DNA of 64,000 nt from JAODBJ01 sp963782465 (GTDB lineage Bacteria > Actinomycetota > Acidimicrobiia > IMCC26256 > PALSA-610): contig CAWAJR010000002.1 in NCBI GenBank assembly GCA_963782465.1, forward strand, positions 310,001-374,000, read 5' to 3'. Positions 1-9,424 of the stretch are shown here, one piece after another. Made by a program: the position numbers and the translations under genes. Each line of letters opens with the position of its first letter. The first letter of the stretch is position 1. The notes under the pieces are model-generated. The model saw nothing but the letters and a program-made list of their open reading frames with translations. It was not told where the DNA came from and made no database searches.

Positions 1-204
1 CCCGACGAGGAAACCGGGCGTGACGACGATGCCACTGGGAAGCGTGACGGGACGGTGCTCGCTGAACACGACGAGCGTGCCGAGGACGAGCAAAGGCAGG
101 AAGCCGGGAAGTGGGCGCGCGAACGCGAGCACGCCGGACAGCGCGAGCAGCAGGGCTGCCGCGCCGAGCGCGAACCAACGGAGAGGCGGTGGGAACTGGG
201 TCAC
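1..204 (-). CDS. N-terminus of a membrane protein (cut by window edge)
   Basis: Reading leftwards from a GTG at 204, an open frame of 68 codons runs off the window. It begins VTQFPPPLRWFALGAAALLL and contains a first hydrophobic helix (about residues 10-30), a short loop, a second hydrophobic stretch (about 36-48), then a segment resembling VFSEHRPVTLPSG. This pattern of two helices followed by a short P/G-rich strand is like the membrane leader seen in front of HD-GYP or GGDEF signalling domains in actinobacteria, but the catalytic part lies outside the window, so the function is a guess. Ribosome-binding support for this GTG is weak. Confidence 0.5.
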   Translation of the reverse strand, partial: MTQFPPPLRWFALGAAALLLALSGVLAFARPLPGFLPLLVLGTLVVFSEHRPVTLPSGIVVTPGFLVG

Positions 205-690
205 GGGGGAAGTGATGATGTCGGGGGGAACCTCTGGAGAGAGGCGGCAAGGTCGCGAACGAGTGTCAGGTGCGCTTGATGTTCGCACCGCCGGCCAAGA
301 GCAACGCCATGAGACTGGTGGACAACACTGCGAGTCGTACGTAGGCCCTCTTCAATCGAGAACCCTCCTTTGCATACGTCTCCGCCGCGTCCGCTAGGAC
401 GGCGGGCGATGCGCTCCGCTCACATTGTCGATCTCCGTCGATCCCTGTCGATCTCCCGCCCGAGACCTTGCCGTCTGCTCCCCAGCACGGAACCAGCCCG
501 GTCGGCAACGCGTCGTATATCGGCCCTCCTTGTCGTTTGCGGCCGAAACCCTGTCGTACCAGCGCGGCGTACGCAACCCTCTCGGGCGCATCGTTGATGA
601 ATATCGCGATTGCCGCGCGCGCTCCGCGCGTCGGTCGTAACATTTCGCCACGGTCCGGGCGTTCTCGCCGCGTACCGTGAGGGGCGATTC

Positions 691-1446
691 GTGCACGACG
701 ACGGTCAGAACACACAGAACACGCAGAACACGTTGCGGGACGGCGCCCACGAAGGCGCCCACGAGTACGACATCACCGAGGTGGAGCGCGAGATCTGCCG
801 GCTCCCCGACGTCTCGATCGCCCGCATCGTCGTCGACGACATCGGCGCCGTCACCGAAGTGCACATCGTCGCGAAGGAAGGCAAACATCCGAAGCAGATC
901 GTGCGCGACGTCCAGTCGGTCGCCCTCGCGTCGTTCGGGATCGAGATCGACCGTCGGGTCATCTCGGTCGTGCAACTCGACCACGTGAACGACGGGCCCG
1001 AGCAGTGCGAAGTGCCGCGTCCTTCGATCGTCGGCATCACCGCCGAGTCGAGCGGGTTGCGATCGTTCGTGAAGGTAGCCCTCGCGCTCGAGTCGATCGA
1101 GGCGATCGGCTACGCCGAGGGCTCCATCGCCACGACCGCGCGTCACCGCCTCGTCGCGATCGCGACCATCGACGCGCTGCGCCAGCTCGAAAGCTCGGCG
1201 GCATCGATCGACATCGACCACGCGCAGGTCGTCCGCATCGGCGAGCACGACATCGCCGTGGTCACGATCGTCTTCATCGACCCGCCGTCGGAGCATGTCG
1301 TCGTCGGCAGCGCGCTGGTTCGCGCGCAACAAGACGCCGACGCCGTCGCGCGAGCCGTGCTCGATGCCACCAACCGCCGGCTCGCCCGGGGACCGGCGCC
1401 ATCCACCGTCCGTGAACATTCGGTCGCGGGGGATCGCTTTTCCTAA
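691..1446 (+). CDS. Conserved hypothetical protein, 251 aa
   Basis: The start is the GTG at 691, preceded by a GAGGGG motif at 679-684; an upstream in-frame start at 610 lacks such support. The first codons contain a three-fold QNT repeat from a 9-base tandem repeat. The body has two parts: residues about 30-105 (EVEREICRLPDVSIARIV onward) with alternating acidic and hydrophobic residues and KQIVRDVQS, and residues about 120-210, predicted alpha/beta. I recall the same two-part layout in uncharacterised actinobacterial proteins, but I know no function. It ends 9 bases before the glycosyltransferase, so the two may be co-transcribed. Confidence 0.75.
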   Translation: MHDDGQNTQNTQNTLRDGAHEGAHEYDITEVEREICRLPDVSIARIVVDDIGAVTEVHIVAKEGKHPKQIVRDVQSVALASFGIEIDRRVISVVQLDHVNDGPEQCEVPRPSIVGITAESSGLRSFVKVALALESIEAIGYAEGSIATTARHRLVAIATIDALRQLESSAASIDIDHAQVVRIGEHDIAVVTIVFIDPPSEHVVVGSALVRAQQDADAVARAVLDATNRRLARGPAPSTVREHSVAGDRFS

Positions 1447-1455
1447 CGTCACGGC

Positions 1456-2565
1456 GTGCCTCAGACCGCTGCGATCATTTCGTTCCGCCTCGGCGGCGCC
1501 GACGGGGTGGCCGTCGAGGCGCGCAAGTGGGAGGGCGCGCTCCGGGCACTCGGCTTCGAGCTCCGGCGGGTCGCGGGTGCGATCGAAGACGCCGGGCAAC
1601 CAGGCGACGTCGAACTGCCGTGGCTCGCGCTCGATGCCGGCGCCGCCGACGACACGGCCCACGACGCGGCCCGCGACGCCGAGCTTCGCGACGCGCTCGG
1701 TGGCGCCGATCTCATCGTCGTCGAGAACCTGTGCTCACTCCCGATCAACGTCGCGGCGGCACGATCGGTGGCCCGCGTCCTCGGCGAAGGCGGCCGCCGT
1801 GTCGTCTTCCACCATCACGACTTGCCCTCGCAACGGCGGGCGTACACGAGCTACGCCGGTGAGTTCCCGCCGCGCATTCGCGGCGCGCTCCACGTGACGA
1901 TCAACCTGCGGTCGCGACGCGAGCTCGAGAGCCACGGCTACGGGCCGGTCGTCGCGATGCACAACCGTTTCGACCTCGACGCGCCGCCCGGCGACCGCGA
2001 CGCCACTCGGGCACAGTTCGGTTTCGGCACCGATGCGTTGGTCGTGCTGCAGCCGTCGCGAGCCATCGAGCGCAAGAACGTGCCCGGCGGTGTGCGCTTC
2101 ACATCGGAGCTCGCGCGCGTGCTCCCCGACCGGCCCGTCCGCTACTGGCTCTCCGGCCCGGCCGAAGACGGCTACGAGCCCGTTCTCGAACGAGTGCTCG
2201 AACGGGCGACCGTGCCGGTCACGGTTGGGCGGGCGCCGCGCGCGGCCGACGCGTACGCCGCCGCCGACGTGCTCGTACTGCCGTCGACGTGGGAGGGCTT
2301 CGGGAACCCGACCATCGAGTCGATCGTGGCCCGCCGGCCGCTCGCGGTGTTCGCGTACCCGGTGCTCGCCGAGATCCGCGCCACCGGCCTGCGCTTCTTC
2401 TCGACGTCGGACGTGCCCGCACTGGCCCGTTTCCTGCGCGAACCTGAGGGCGTGCGAGCGAACTACTACGACGTGAACCTGCGCCGGGCGGCATTGTCGT
2501 ATTCGCTGGCCGAGCTGCCGGCCGAGCTCGATGCCCTCTTCCGGCGCATGGGGTGGTCGTGGTGA
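1456..2565 (+). CDS. Glycosyltransferase, GT4-like, 369 aa
   Basis: This is a GT-B type glycosyltransferase. The C-terminal Rossmann half contains LQPSRAIERKN (strand-loop contacting the nucleotide sugar), VLVLPSTWEGFGNPTIES with the E-G-F-G-N-P-x-x-E motif typical of retaining GT4 enzymes, and a following helix. The N-terminal half (residues about 8-170) carries the acceptor-side Rossmann fold with FHHHDLPSQR. The start is GTG at 1456. No signal peptide is visible, so it should act in the cytoplasm, adding a sugar to a glycan, lipid or small molecule. The acceptor cannot be read from sequence. Its stop overlaps the start of the next small membrane gene. Confidence 0.85.
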   Translation: MPQTAAIISFRLGGADGVAVEARKWEGALRALGFELRRVAGAIEDAGQPGDVELPWLALDAGAADDTAHDAARDAELRDALGGADLIVVENLCSLPINVAAARSVARVLGEGGRRVVFHHHDLPSQRRAYTSYAGEFPPRIRGALHVTINLRSRRELESHGYGPVVAMHNRFDLDAPPGDRDATRAQFGFGTDALVVLQPSRAIERKNVPGGVRFTSELARVLPDRPVRYWLSGPAEDGYEPVLERVLERATVPVTVGRAPRAADAYAAADVLVLPSTWEGFGNPTIESIVARRPLAVFAYPVLAEIRATGLRFFSTSDVPALARFLREPEGVRANYYDVNLRRAALSYSLAELPAELDALFRRMGWSW

Positions 2566-2819
2566 ACGACCCCGTCGCGCAGCGCCGCGCCCGCATCGCC
2601 CAGTGGGTGGCCGTCGCGAAACGGGTCGGGTACGGGGCACTGCTCGCGGGCATCGTGCTGTTCTTCGTCGCGCTGGCGACCAGCTTCCCGGCGTGGGCCG
2701 TGACCGCCACGATCGTCGCGCTCGTCGCGGCGTTCGTGATCCTCCCCCTCCCCATCGTGCTCGGCTACGGCGTCCGGGCCGCCGAACGCGAAGAACGGGC
2801 GGCCAGGCGAACCTCGTGA
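2562..2819 (+). CDS. Small two-helix membrane protein, 85 aa
   Basis: The start is GTG at 2562, which shares bases with the stop of the glycosyltransferase (GTGA overlap) and has a GGGGTGG motif just upstream; two further GTG codons at 2553 and 2559 are possible. The protein has a basic N-terminus (QRRARIAQWVAVAKR), two hydrophobic helices (about residues 20-42 and 47-68) and a charged tail rich in Glu and Arg. It belongs to the many short actinobacterial membrane proteins without known function. Coupling to the glycosyltransferase suggests shared expression only. Confidence 0.7.
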   Translation: MNDPVAQRRARIAQWVAVAKRVGYGALLAGIVLFFVALATSFPAWAVTATIVALVAAFVILPLPIVLGYGVRAAEREERAARRTS

Positions 2820-2885
2820 GGTCGGCCCGTTCCGGTCTCGCCGCGGGCGAAGGCCAGAATGGGCGGGGCAGCAGAGGAGGACGCA

Positions 2886-3896
2886 ATGCGCTACCGCCGG
2901 TTCGGGAACAGTGACCTCGTCGTTTCGGAGGTCGGGTTCGGCACCTGGACGATCGCGAGCGACTGGTGGGGGACCGCTGACGACGCCGGCGCGATGATCG
3001 CCGCCGCCCTCGACGCCGGCATCACCTTCTTCGACGCGGCGCCCGTCTACGGCAAGGACGGCGCGGGCGAGACGGTGCTCGCGCCGATGCTCGCGTCGCA
3101 CCGAGACGAGATCGTGCTCACCACCAAATGCGGCTACGACATTTCGGCCGAGCGGCAGTACCCCGGCCAGTCGGAACGACCGCACGACTGGCGTCCCGAG
3201 TCGATCCGCAAACAGTGCGAAGCGTCGCTGCGCCGTCTCGGCACCGACCGCATCGACCTGTACCAACTTCACAACACCCGGATCGAACCGATCCTCGACG
3301 ACGACTTGTGGGCCGCGCTCGAAGCGTTGCGCGCCGAGGGCAAGGTGCGGGAGCTGGGTGTCGCGCTCGGGCCGGCCATCGGATGGGTCGAGGAGGGCAT
3401 CCGCGCGATCGACGACCGGCCGATCGTGTCGTTGCAGACGGTCTTCAACGTGCTGGAGCAGGAACCGGGGCTGACGTTCGCGGGGCGGCCCCGCGCCGAG
3501 CGCAGCGAAGTGAACCTGATCGCCCGGGTCCCCCATGCGTCCGACACGTTGTCGGGCAAGGTCGATCGCGACACGGTGTTCCCCGCCGGCGACCACCGCG
3601 CGCACCGCAACCGCGACAACATGCTCGACAACTTCGACAAGGCGGAGACGCTCGCCTTCCTGTGGGCGCCCGAAACGGGTCGCACGATGGGGCAGGCCGC
3701 GGTGGCCGGGATCCTCGCGAACCTCGCGTTCACCAACGTGCTGCCCACGGTCGTGAGCGCCGCCGAGGTCACCGAGTACGCCGCCGCGTCCGATCTCCCA
3801 CTCACCGACGACGAGCGCGAAGCGCTCGACGCCTTGTGGGCGCGCAACTTCGATCACGAAGACCGCTACGTGATGCCGCTGAAGTCGAGCGTCTGA
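2886..3896 (+). CDS. Aldo/keto reductase, 336 aa
   Basis: This is a (beta/alpha)8 NADPH-dependent oxidoreductase. The N-terminus MRYRRFGNSDLVVSEVGFGT is the usual family opening, FFDAAPVYGKDGAGETVLAPML carries the catalytic Asp and Tyr, LTTKCGYD the catalytic Lys, and LYQLHN the catalytic-site His. C-terminal cofactor-binding segments follow. The ATG at 2886 is chosen over an upstream start because GAGGAGG at 2874-2880 sits at the right distance and the first residues match the family. The substrate cannot be inferred. A stretch of about 60 residues before the C-terminal quarter (around DRDTVFPAGDHRAHRNRDN) is typical of the longer bacterial subfamily. The gene is 21 bases upstream of a TetR gene on the same strand. 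Confidence 0.9.
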   Translation: MRYRRFGNSDLVVSEVGFGTWTIASDWWGTADDAGAMIAAALDAGITFFDAAPVYGKDGAGETVLAPMLASHRDEIVLTTKCGYDISAERQYPGQSERPHDWRPESIRKQCEASLRRLGTDRIDLYQLHNTRIEPILDDDLWAALEALRAEGKVRELGVALGPAIGWVEEGIRAIDDRPIVSLQTVFNVLEQEPGLTFAGRPRAERSEVNLIARVPHASDTLSGKVDRDTVFPAGDHRAHRNRDNMLDNFDKAETLAFLWAPETGRTMGQAAVAGILANLAFTNVLPTVVSAAEVTEYAAASDLPLTDDEREALDALWARNFDHEDRYVMPLKSSV

Positions 3897-3917
3897 ACCC
3901 ATTACGCTGCCGCGGCC

Positions 3918-4523
3918 ATGCGTCTCCCTGCCGACCAACGCCGCCGCCAATTGATCGATGTCGCCCGCGACGTGTTCGCGGAGCGCGGCTTCTACGCGAC
4001 CTCGATGGACGAGGTCGCGATGGCGGCCGGCGTCACGAAACCGGTGCTCTACCAGCATTTCCCGTCGAAACGGGCGCTCTACATCGAGTTGTTGCAGGAC
4101 ACCGGTGCCCAACTGCTGCACGCGCTGGAAGAGGCGACCGCCCGTGCCACGACCGGGCGGGAACGGGTCGAGGAAGGCTTCGCCGCCTACTTCCGGTTCG
4201 TCGTGCAGAACCGTTCGTCGTTCCGCCTGCTGTTCGGCGCGTCGATGCGAAGCGACCCGGAGTTCGCCCGCATCGTCGAACGCACCATCTCCTCCGCCGT
4301 CGAAGAAGTGTCGACGCTGATCGACATCCCGTCGTCGGTCGAGCAACGCGCGGTGCTCGCGAACGCGCTCGTCGGAATGGCGGAGGGCGTGTCTCGCCGT
4401 GCGGTGCACGACCCCGAAGCCGAAGACGACGCGAACCGTCTGGCCCGCTGGATCGCGGAACTGGCCTGGTTCGGTCTTCGCGGTGTGCGCGCCGACGAGT
4501 CGGCACCCACCGTTCCGAGCTAA
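3918..4523 (+). CDS. TetR-family transcriptional regulator, 201 aa
   Basis: The N-terminal TetR helix-turn-helix is clear: RRRQLIDVARDVFAERGFYAT followed by the recognition helix MAAGVTKPVLYQHFPSKRAL at residues about 30-55. The C-terminal ligand and dimer domain is variable, as expected. It follows the aldo/keto reductase by 21 bases, so it may regulate that gene and itself. Its stop is 4 bases from the end of coaA, which converges from the other side. No operator palindrome was recognised beside it. Confidence 0.9.
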   Translation: MRLPADQRRRQLIDVARDVFAERGFYATSMDEVAMAAGVTKPVLYQHFPSKRALYIELLQDTGAQLLHALEEATARATTGRERVEEGFAAYFRFVVQNRSSFRLLFGASMRSDPEFARIVERTISSAVEEVSTLIDIPSSVEQRAVLANALVGMAEGVSRRAVHDPEAEDDANRLARWIAELAWFGLRGVRADESAPTVPS

Positions 4524-4527
4524 CCGG

Positions 4528-5471
4528 TTAAAGCTTGCGCAGCCGCACCCGCGCCACGCGGTGGTCGGCGTCCTTCTCGATCACGAGGTTCGCGCGCCCC
4601 GCGTCGGGAGGATGTTCTGGCGGAGGTTCACGCCGTTGATCTCCTCCCAGATCGACTTCGCGATGACCCGGCAATCCTCTTCGGAGTACGCGGTGAAGTG
4701 GTTGAAGAACGAACGCTCGTCCTGGAAGGCGGTCTCGCGCAACCGCAGGAAGCGTTCGATGTACCAATGCTGCAAGTGTTGCTCGTCGGCGTCGACGTAG
4801 ATCGAGAAGTCGAAGAAGTCGGAGACCACGAGCTGCTCGCCGACGCCGGCGCGGGTCGTCGGCGCCTGCAACACGTTGAGCCCTTCGACGATGACGATGT
4901 CGGGTTGGCGGATGATGATCTCGTCGTCGGGAACGATGTCGTACGTGAGGTGCGAGTAGCGCGGCGCGTGCACCTCGGGATGGCCCGCCTTCAGATCGCC
5001 GAGGAAACGCAGCAGCCGGCGGACGTCGTAGCTCTCGGGGAACCCTTTGCGGCTCATCAACCCGCGCGACTCGAGCACTGCGTTCGGGAAGAGGAACCCG
5101 TCGGTGGTCACGAGGTCGACGCGCGGGTGTTGCGGCCAGTGCCCGAGCAGCGCCTGCAACACTCGGGAGAGCGTGCTCTTCCCCACCGCGACGCTGCCCG
5201 CCACACCGATCACGTACGGGACGCGGGCGTGCAGGTGGCCGAGGAAGGTCTCGGTGGCCGCCAAGAGCTCACGACTGGCCTCGACGCGAAGCCCGAGGAG
5301 CCGCGAAAGGGGGAGGTAGATCGTCTCGACCTCGTCGATGGCGATCGGCTCGTTGCTGCGCAGCGCGTCGAGGTCGGCCGACGACAACGTCAATGCTGTC
5401 GACGCGCGGAGCCGGCTCCACTCATCGCGGGTGAAGTCGACGTACGGCGCGGCGTCGATGGGGGCGCTCAC
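4528..5471 (-). CDS. coaA: Type I pantothenate kinase (single-base frameshift near the 3' end)
   Basis: CoaA phosphorylates pantothenate with ATP, the first and regulated step of coenzyme A synthesis. The start is GTG at 5471. The P-loop GVAGSVAVGKST is at residues about 93-104, followed by TTDGFLFPN, SYDVRRLL and EGLNVLQ, all family signatures. The frame reads to NILPTR, then runs into an early stop at 4581. In the next frame the expected C-terminus GRANLVIEKDADHRVARVRL continues to a stop at 4528. Adding one G to the GGGG run near 4603 restores a normal-length enzyme, so this is probably a sequencing error. It lies 45 bases downstream of the subtilase gene on the same strand and converges on tetR. 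Confidence 0.92.
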
Positions 5472-5516
5472 GCACGCACCGTAGCGGCTGGACCGGCGCC
5501 GGTCACCCGGCGCGCG

Positions 5517-8500
5517 CTAACCGCTGCAGCGCGCGGCGCGACACGTCATCGCGTCCCATACCGTCGGCGAGAGGTCGGCGAGCGGGCTGTCGGGCGGGAG
5601 CGGCGCGACGTGCAGGCCGTTCACCATCGTCGGGGGTGCCGGGGCCGGCGCGGTCGTCGGTGCCTCGGTGGCGGGAACGGTCGCGGGAACCGTGGTCGCC
5701 GGGGTCGTGACCGGGGGCGCGACGGTCGTCGCCGGCGCGGTCGTCGCGGGCACCGCGGGCACCGTCGGGCTCGACGGCGCGGGCGGGCCGATGTAGGTGA
5801 AGGCGCCGGGCAGCACGACGTCGTGGTCGGTGAAGTGCAGCACGACGTCGTAGGTGCCGGGCGCAACGTGCGCGCCGGTGTTGCCGAGCAGCCAGTCGGG
5901 CGTCACCGCGGTGACCTGCTCGACCATCGCACCGTCGATCTCCACCGAGGCGTGGTCGAGGCCGGGCCCGGTGATGGAAAGTGGTGTGCCGCCGGCCGTC
6001 GGGCCCGAGTCGGGGGTGATCGAGTAGTCGCCGCTCGACGAGGTCGACGAGCCCGACGAGCCCGACGAGGAGGTCGGACGGGCCCGGCTGCGTCACCGGC
6101 GGGCCGGCCGCGGGCGCGGTCGCCGGCGTCGTGGCCGGCGTCGTGGCCGGCACCGTCGACGGTGCCGTTGTCGCCGGCGCGGTGGCAGGCACGGTCGTCG
6201 TCGCGTCGCCGGGCGCGTTCGGGGCGAGGAGCAACGGTTGGGTCCGCCCACTCTCGCCGTACGCCGAGTAGGCCGACACGCTGAACGCGTAGGCCCGGCC
6301 GTTGTGGAGGTGCCCGATCGTGATCGCCGTCTCGTCGGTCTGCGCGATGAGGTCGTCGTTCTCGTACACCCGGTAGCCGACCGCGTCCCCGAACGGTGCG
6401 GTCCAGAACAACGAAACCTCGCCATCCGACGCGCTCCCGGCCAGGAAGGTCGGCGCCTGCGGCGGTGCCGGGAGCAGCGAGGTGGTCGGGGTGGGCGCCT
6501 CGGGTTGGGTCGGGGACGGCTCCGGGTTCGACGGTGCGCTCGGCGGGCCCGCCGGCACGGTCGTCGCCGGCCGCGACGGGCACGCGGTCGCCGGCGGTAC
6601 CCACACGGGCACGGTCGTCGGGGCCGTCGTCGGTGCCGGTCTCGTTGCCGGCGGAGGTGCAGTCGTCGACGGCGAGGTCAGCGGGCTCGTGGTCGGTGAC
6701 GTCGCCGGGCCCGGCACGGTGGTGCTCGTCGTCGACGATGCCGGCAGGGAACCGTCGGTCACCTCGAACACGACCCGCCCGGCGGTGCCCAACCGTTCCG
6801 CACCGTCACGGAACTGCGCCGCGAGCGCGTACGTGCCGGGCGGCAGGTCGAAGGCGAGCCGGAAATTCGTACTCGTCGTCACGGTCGACGACGTGAGACC
6901 GGCCAGCGTCGCGGTGCCGGTCGCGTCGGTCGTGATGCTCGTCGCCGTACCGTCCGCCGACGTCACGGTGAGCGGGAAGTCGGTGATGGCCATCACCTGG
7001 CCGTCGACGCGAGTCGCGAGCGTGAGCGACAACGCGACGCTCGGGTGGGCGGCGGCGCTCGATGGTTCGAGCGCGGCGTCGACCGACGGGTGGGCGGAAC
7101 TGCTGCCGTTCAGGGCGTCGAACCCGTCGAAGGTGAACGCAACCGGCGAGGTCGTGCCGGCGAGCGCGGCGACGGCGGCACCGGTGTCGATGCGCCCGCC
7201 CGAAACCGAACGGCCCGCGAACGCAGGCAGGCGCACCGCGCTCGCCATGATGCGGTCCTTCACCTGTCGCGCGGTGAGGGTCGGGTCGATCGAACGCAAC
7301 AACGCCGCTTCGCCCGCGACTTGCGGCGCCGCCATCGACGTGCCCGACATGATCTCGTAACCGCCGTTGACCGACACCGGCACCGTCGAGACGATGTCGT
7401 CGCCGGGCGCGAAGACGGCCACCTTGGTCGCCGAGTAGTTCGAGTACGACGCAACGCCGTCGGCGGGCGTCGAGGCGCCGACCGAGATCACGTTCGCGTT
7501 CGACGCGCTGGCCGGCCAGAAGGCGTTGTTCGTCATGTCGACACCGCTGTTCCCGGCCGCCGCGACGAAGACCACACCGGCGGCCTCCGCGCGATCGATC
7601 GCGTTCTGCAGGATCGAGGGCATCCCTCCGGTCCCGCCCCACGACGCGTTGATCACCGACGCGTGATGATCGACTGCGTAGTTGACGGCGGCGGCTGCGG
7701 CCGACACGTAGATGTTCGCGTTCGCGTCCGAGATGGCAACCGGCATGACCTTCGCGTCCGACGCGACACCCGCGATCCCGATCCCGTTTCCCGCGGTCGC
7801 GGCGATGATGCCCGCGACATGGCTGCCGTGCGGTTGCGACGACGGCGGGTGCAACTCGTCGGTGGTGCTGTGGGTCCCGAAGTCGTAACCGTGGCAGTCG
7901 CCGACGATGCCGTCGCCGTCGGTGTCGCTGGTCGCGCCGCACGCTTCGCGCGGGTTCGTCCACAACGAAGCCGCGAGGTCGGGGTTCGAGAAGTCGACCG
8001 GCTGGTCGATGACGGCTACGACCGCGCCGGCACCGCGCGTGTAGGCCCACGCGGGCGTCACGTCGGCATCGGCGCCGGCCGTCATGTCGCCCGGATGGTT
8101 GATGTACAGGTCGCCGCGGTTTTGCAGCGCCCACTGCTCGTAGAACAACGGGTCGTTCGTCGCTGTCGCGCTCGACGCCAGCGACAGGACTTCGTCGTCG
8201 GCGACGGTCGCGACGCCTGCCGCGGCACGTACCTGTGCCTTGGTCGCTTTGGTCCGCACCGACCAGGTGTGCGCATCGACGCGCGACACGGTCGTGCCGG
8301 GAAGGTCGGCGAGCGCGGCCGGCACCGCGGGAACTGCCGCGGGCAGCAGGGTCGCGGGCGCGCCGTCGGCGAGGCGTACCCAGGTCGAGCCGTGCGCGTC
8401 GGTCACGAATGCACGCGGCGTACGGGAGCACCGTGCGCTGCTGCGTGGGCGTGAGCCGCGACGGCGTACCGGGCGCGCTCAGGCGGAGCCAGTGGCCGGC

Positions 8501-8794
8501 GCGGCCGTCCGGGCCGATCGTCGTCGCGGCGGTCGCGCCGTTGGCCGCGGTGACGACGAAGTGCCGGTACCCGTCAGGGACGGCGGCGGGTTTCGCGGTC
8601 CGGGGCGCGGCCGCGGCCGCGAGATGTTCGGTGCGGGGCGAGTGCCCGGCCGCGCCGGCGAAGGTCGCGTCCCCGCCGCCGAACCCTCCCATGGCCACGA
8701 CCAGCGCACCGACGACCGCGATGGCGAACGAAGACGCCGCCACCCGGCGCGCCCGGCTCCCGGAGCGCGCTATCCGTCCGCGTTTGCCGTCCAT
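5517..8794 (-). CDS. Secreted subtilisin-like serine protease with FN3 and IPT domains (two frameshifts)
   Basis: The product is a large secreted S8 protease. From ATG 8794 there is a basic n-region and a long hydrophobic signal segment (about residues 20-45), then a propeptide. The catalytic triad is visible as AVIDQPVDF (Asp), HGSHVAGIIAA (His) and SGTSMAAPQVAG (Ser), with NASWGG and AAAGNSG between. A fibronectin type III module (GEVSLFWTAPFGDAVGYRV), long Pro/Thr linkers, and an IPT/TIG module (SITPDSGPTAGGTPLSITG) follow, ending in a Thr/Pro tail with a final Cys-containing segment. The frame breaks near 8412 (one extra base between the signal region and FVTDAHGSTWV) and near 6080 (one extra base before the Ser-rich linker). 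The 3278-base span is a multiple of three plus two, as two insertions predict. Confidence 0.88.
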
Positions 8795-8913
8795 GAGCGC
8801 CGTCCGTGAGCCCCCGGCAACGACGATGCCGACCGTGCCGTGACGGGTGGATCGGCACCGGCACGAGCCGTATGTAGCCGTTGTCGTGACGGTTCAGCGG
8901 CAGGTGACCGAAG

Positions 8914-9336
8914 TCATCCGCCTGCGCCTGGCGGCAGGTACGTGAGCCAGGGTGTGAGTTCCCGGCGGCGGAACGTCGCCAGCGCCTTCGGGTGCGTGGC
9001 GCAGGCAGCGTCGAGACCGCCGAGCGCCGCGCTGAGCCGTTCGTTGGCCGCCGCCGGGAGCATCGCGCCGCTCGGGTAGTCGCGCTGCACGGCCCGCACC
9101 GCGTCGATCGCCCGGCGGCAGCGGCCGTCGACGACGACCGGGGTCGGGAGGTGCGCCGGGGCGGGGCGGGCGACGATCGGATCGGTCGACGGCCGGCCCG
9201 ACGCGACCTCGATGGCCGGCCCCGCAGCCGCCCTCCCGCCTTCGAAGTGCTCCCACAGTCCCACCGTGCCGGCGCCGAGCGCGACGGCGGCGACCGAGAC
9301 CCACGTCACCACGATCCGGCTCGGCCTGCGGGCCAC
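8914..9336 (-). CDS. Membrane-anchored or exported hypothetical protein, 140 aa
   Basis: The protein starts MARRPSRIVVTWVSVAAVAL, a basic n-region followed by a single hydrophobic helix at about residues 9-28, so it is probably anchored in the membrane or exported. The remainder is a small soluble domain with two cysteines (GRCRRA and DAACATHP) spaced for a possible disulfide, and a C-terminus ending LTYLPPGAGG. No family is recognised. The gene is on the same strand as the subtilase, about 120 bases upstream of it. An ORF in another frame across the same bases lacks codon bias and was discarded. Confidence 0.65.
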   Translation of the reverse strand: MARRPSRIVVTWVSVAAVALGAGTVGLWEHFEGGRAAAGPAIEVASGRPSTDPIVARPAPAHLPTPVVVDGRCRRAIDAVRAVQRDYPSGAMLPAAANERLSAALGGLDAACATHPKALATFRRRELTPWLTYLPPGAGG

Positions 9337-9424
9337 GCGTTTTCCTCCAACGTCGCGCCGCCTTCGCGCGCGGCTCCCTCAGGGCGTCGGACGTTCCGGC
9401 CACCGCCTTGAGCGTCGAGACGGT

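Noticed and set aside
715..735. Nine-base triple repeat near the start of the first hypothetical gene as a microsatellite of interest
   Set aside because: Only three copies, in frame (QNT), and without any visible regulatory role.
394..1662. Long lower-strand ORF of 422 codons across the 5' end of the hypothetical and glycosyltransferase genes
   Set aside because: It lies antisense to two plausible genes, is rich in Arg and Asp as GC-rich shadow frames are, and has no recognisable motif.
2466..4409. Lower-strand ORF of 647 codons opposite the aldo/keto reductase and tetR
   Set aside because: The opposite strand encodes two clear families; the ORF is low in complexity and motif-free, produced by the absence of stop codons in GC-rich DNA.
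5503..6080. C-terminal 200 residues of the long subtilase ORF as read without correction
   Set aside because: The stretch is Arg-rich and nonsensical, whereas the neighbouring frame gives an IPT module and a Thr/Pro tail.
8235..8843. Upper-strand ORFs opposite the subtilase signal region
   Set aside because: They are Arg/Pro-rich shadows; the lower strand carries the signal peptide and propeptide.
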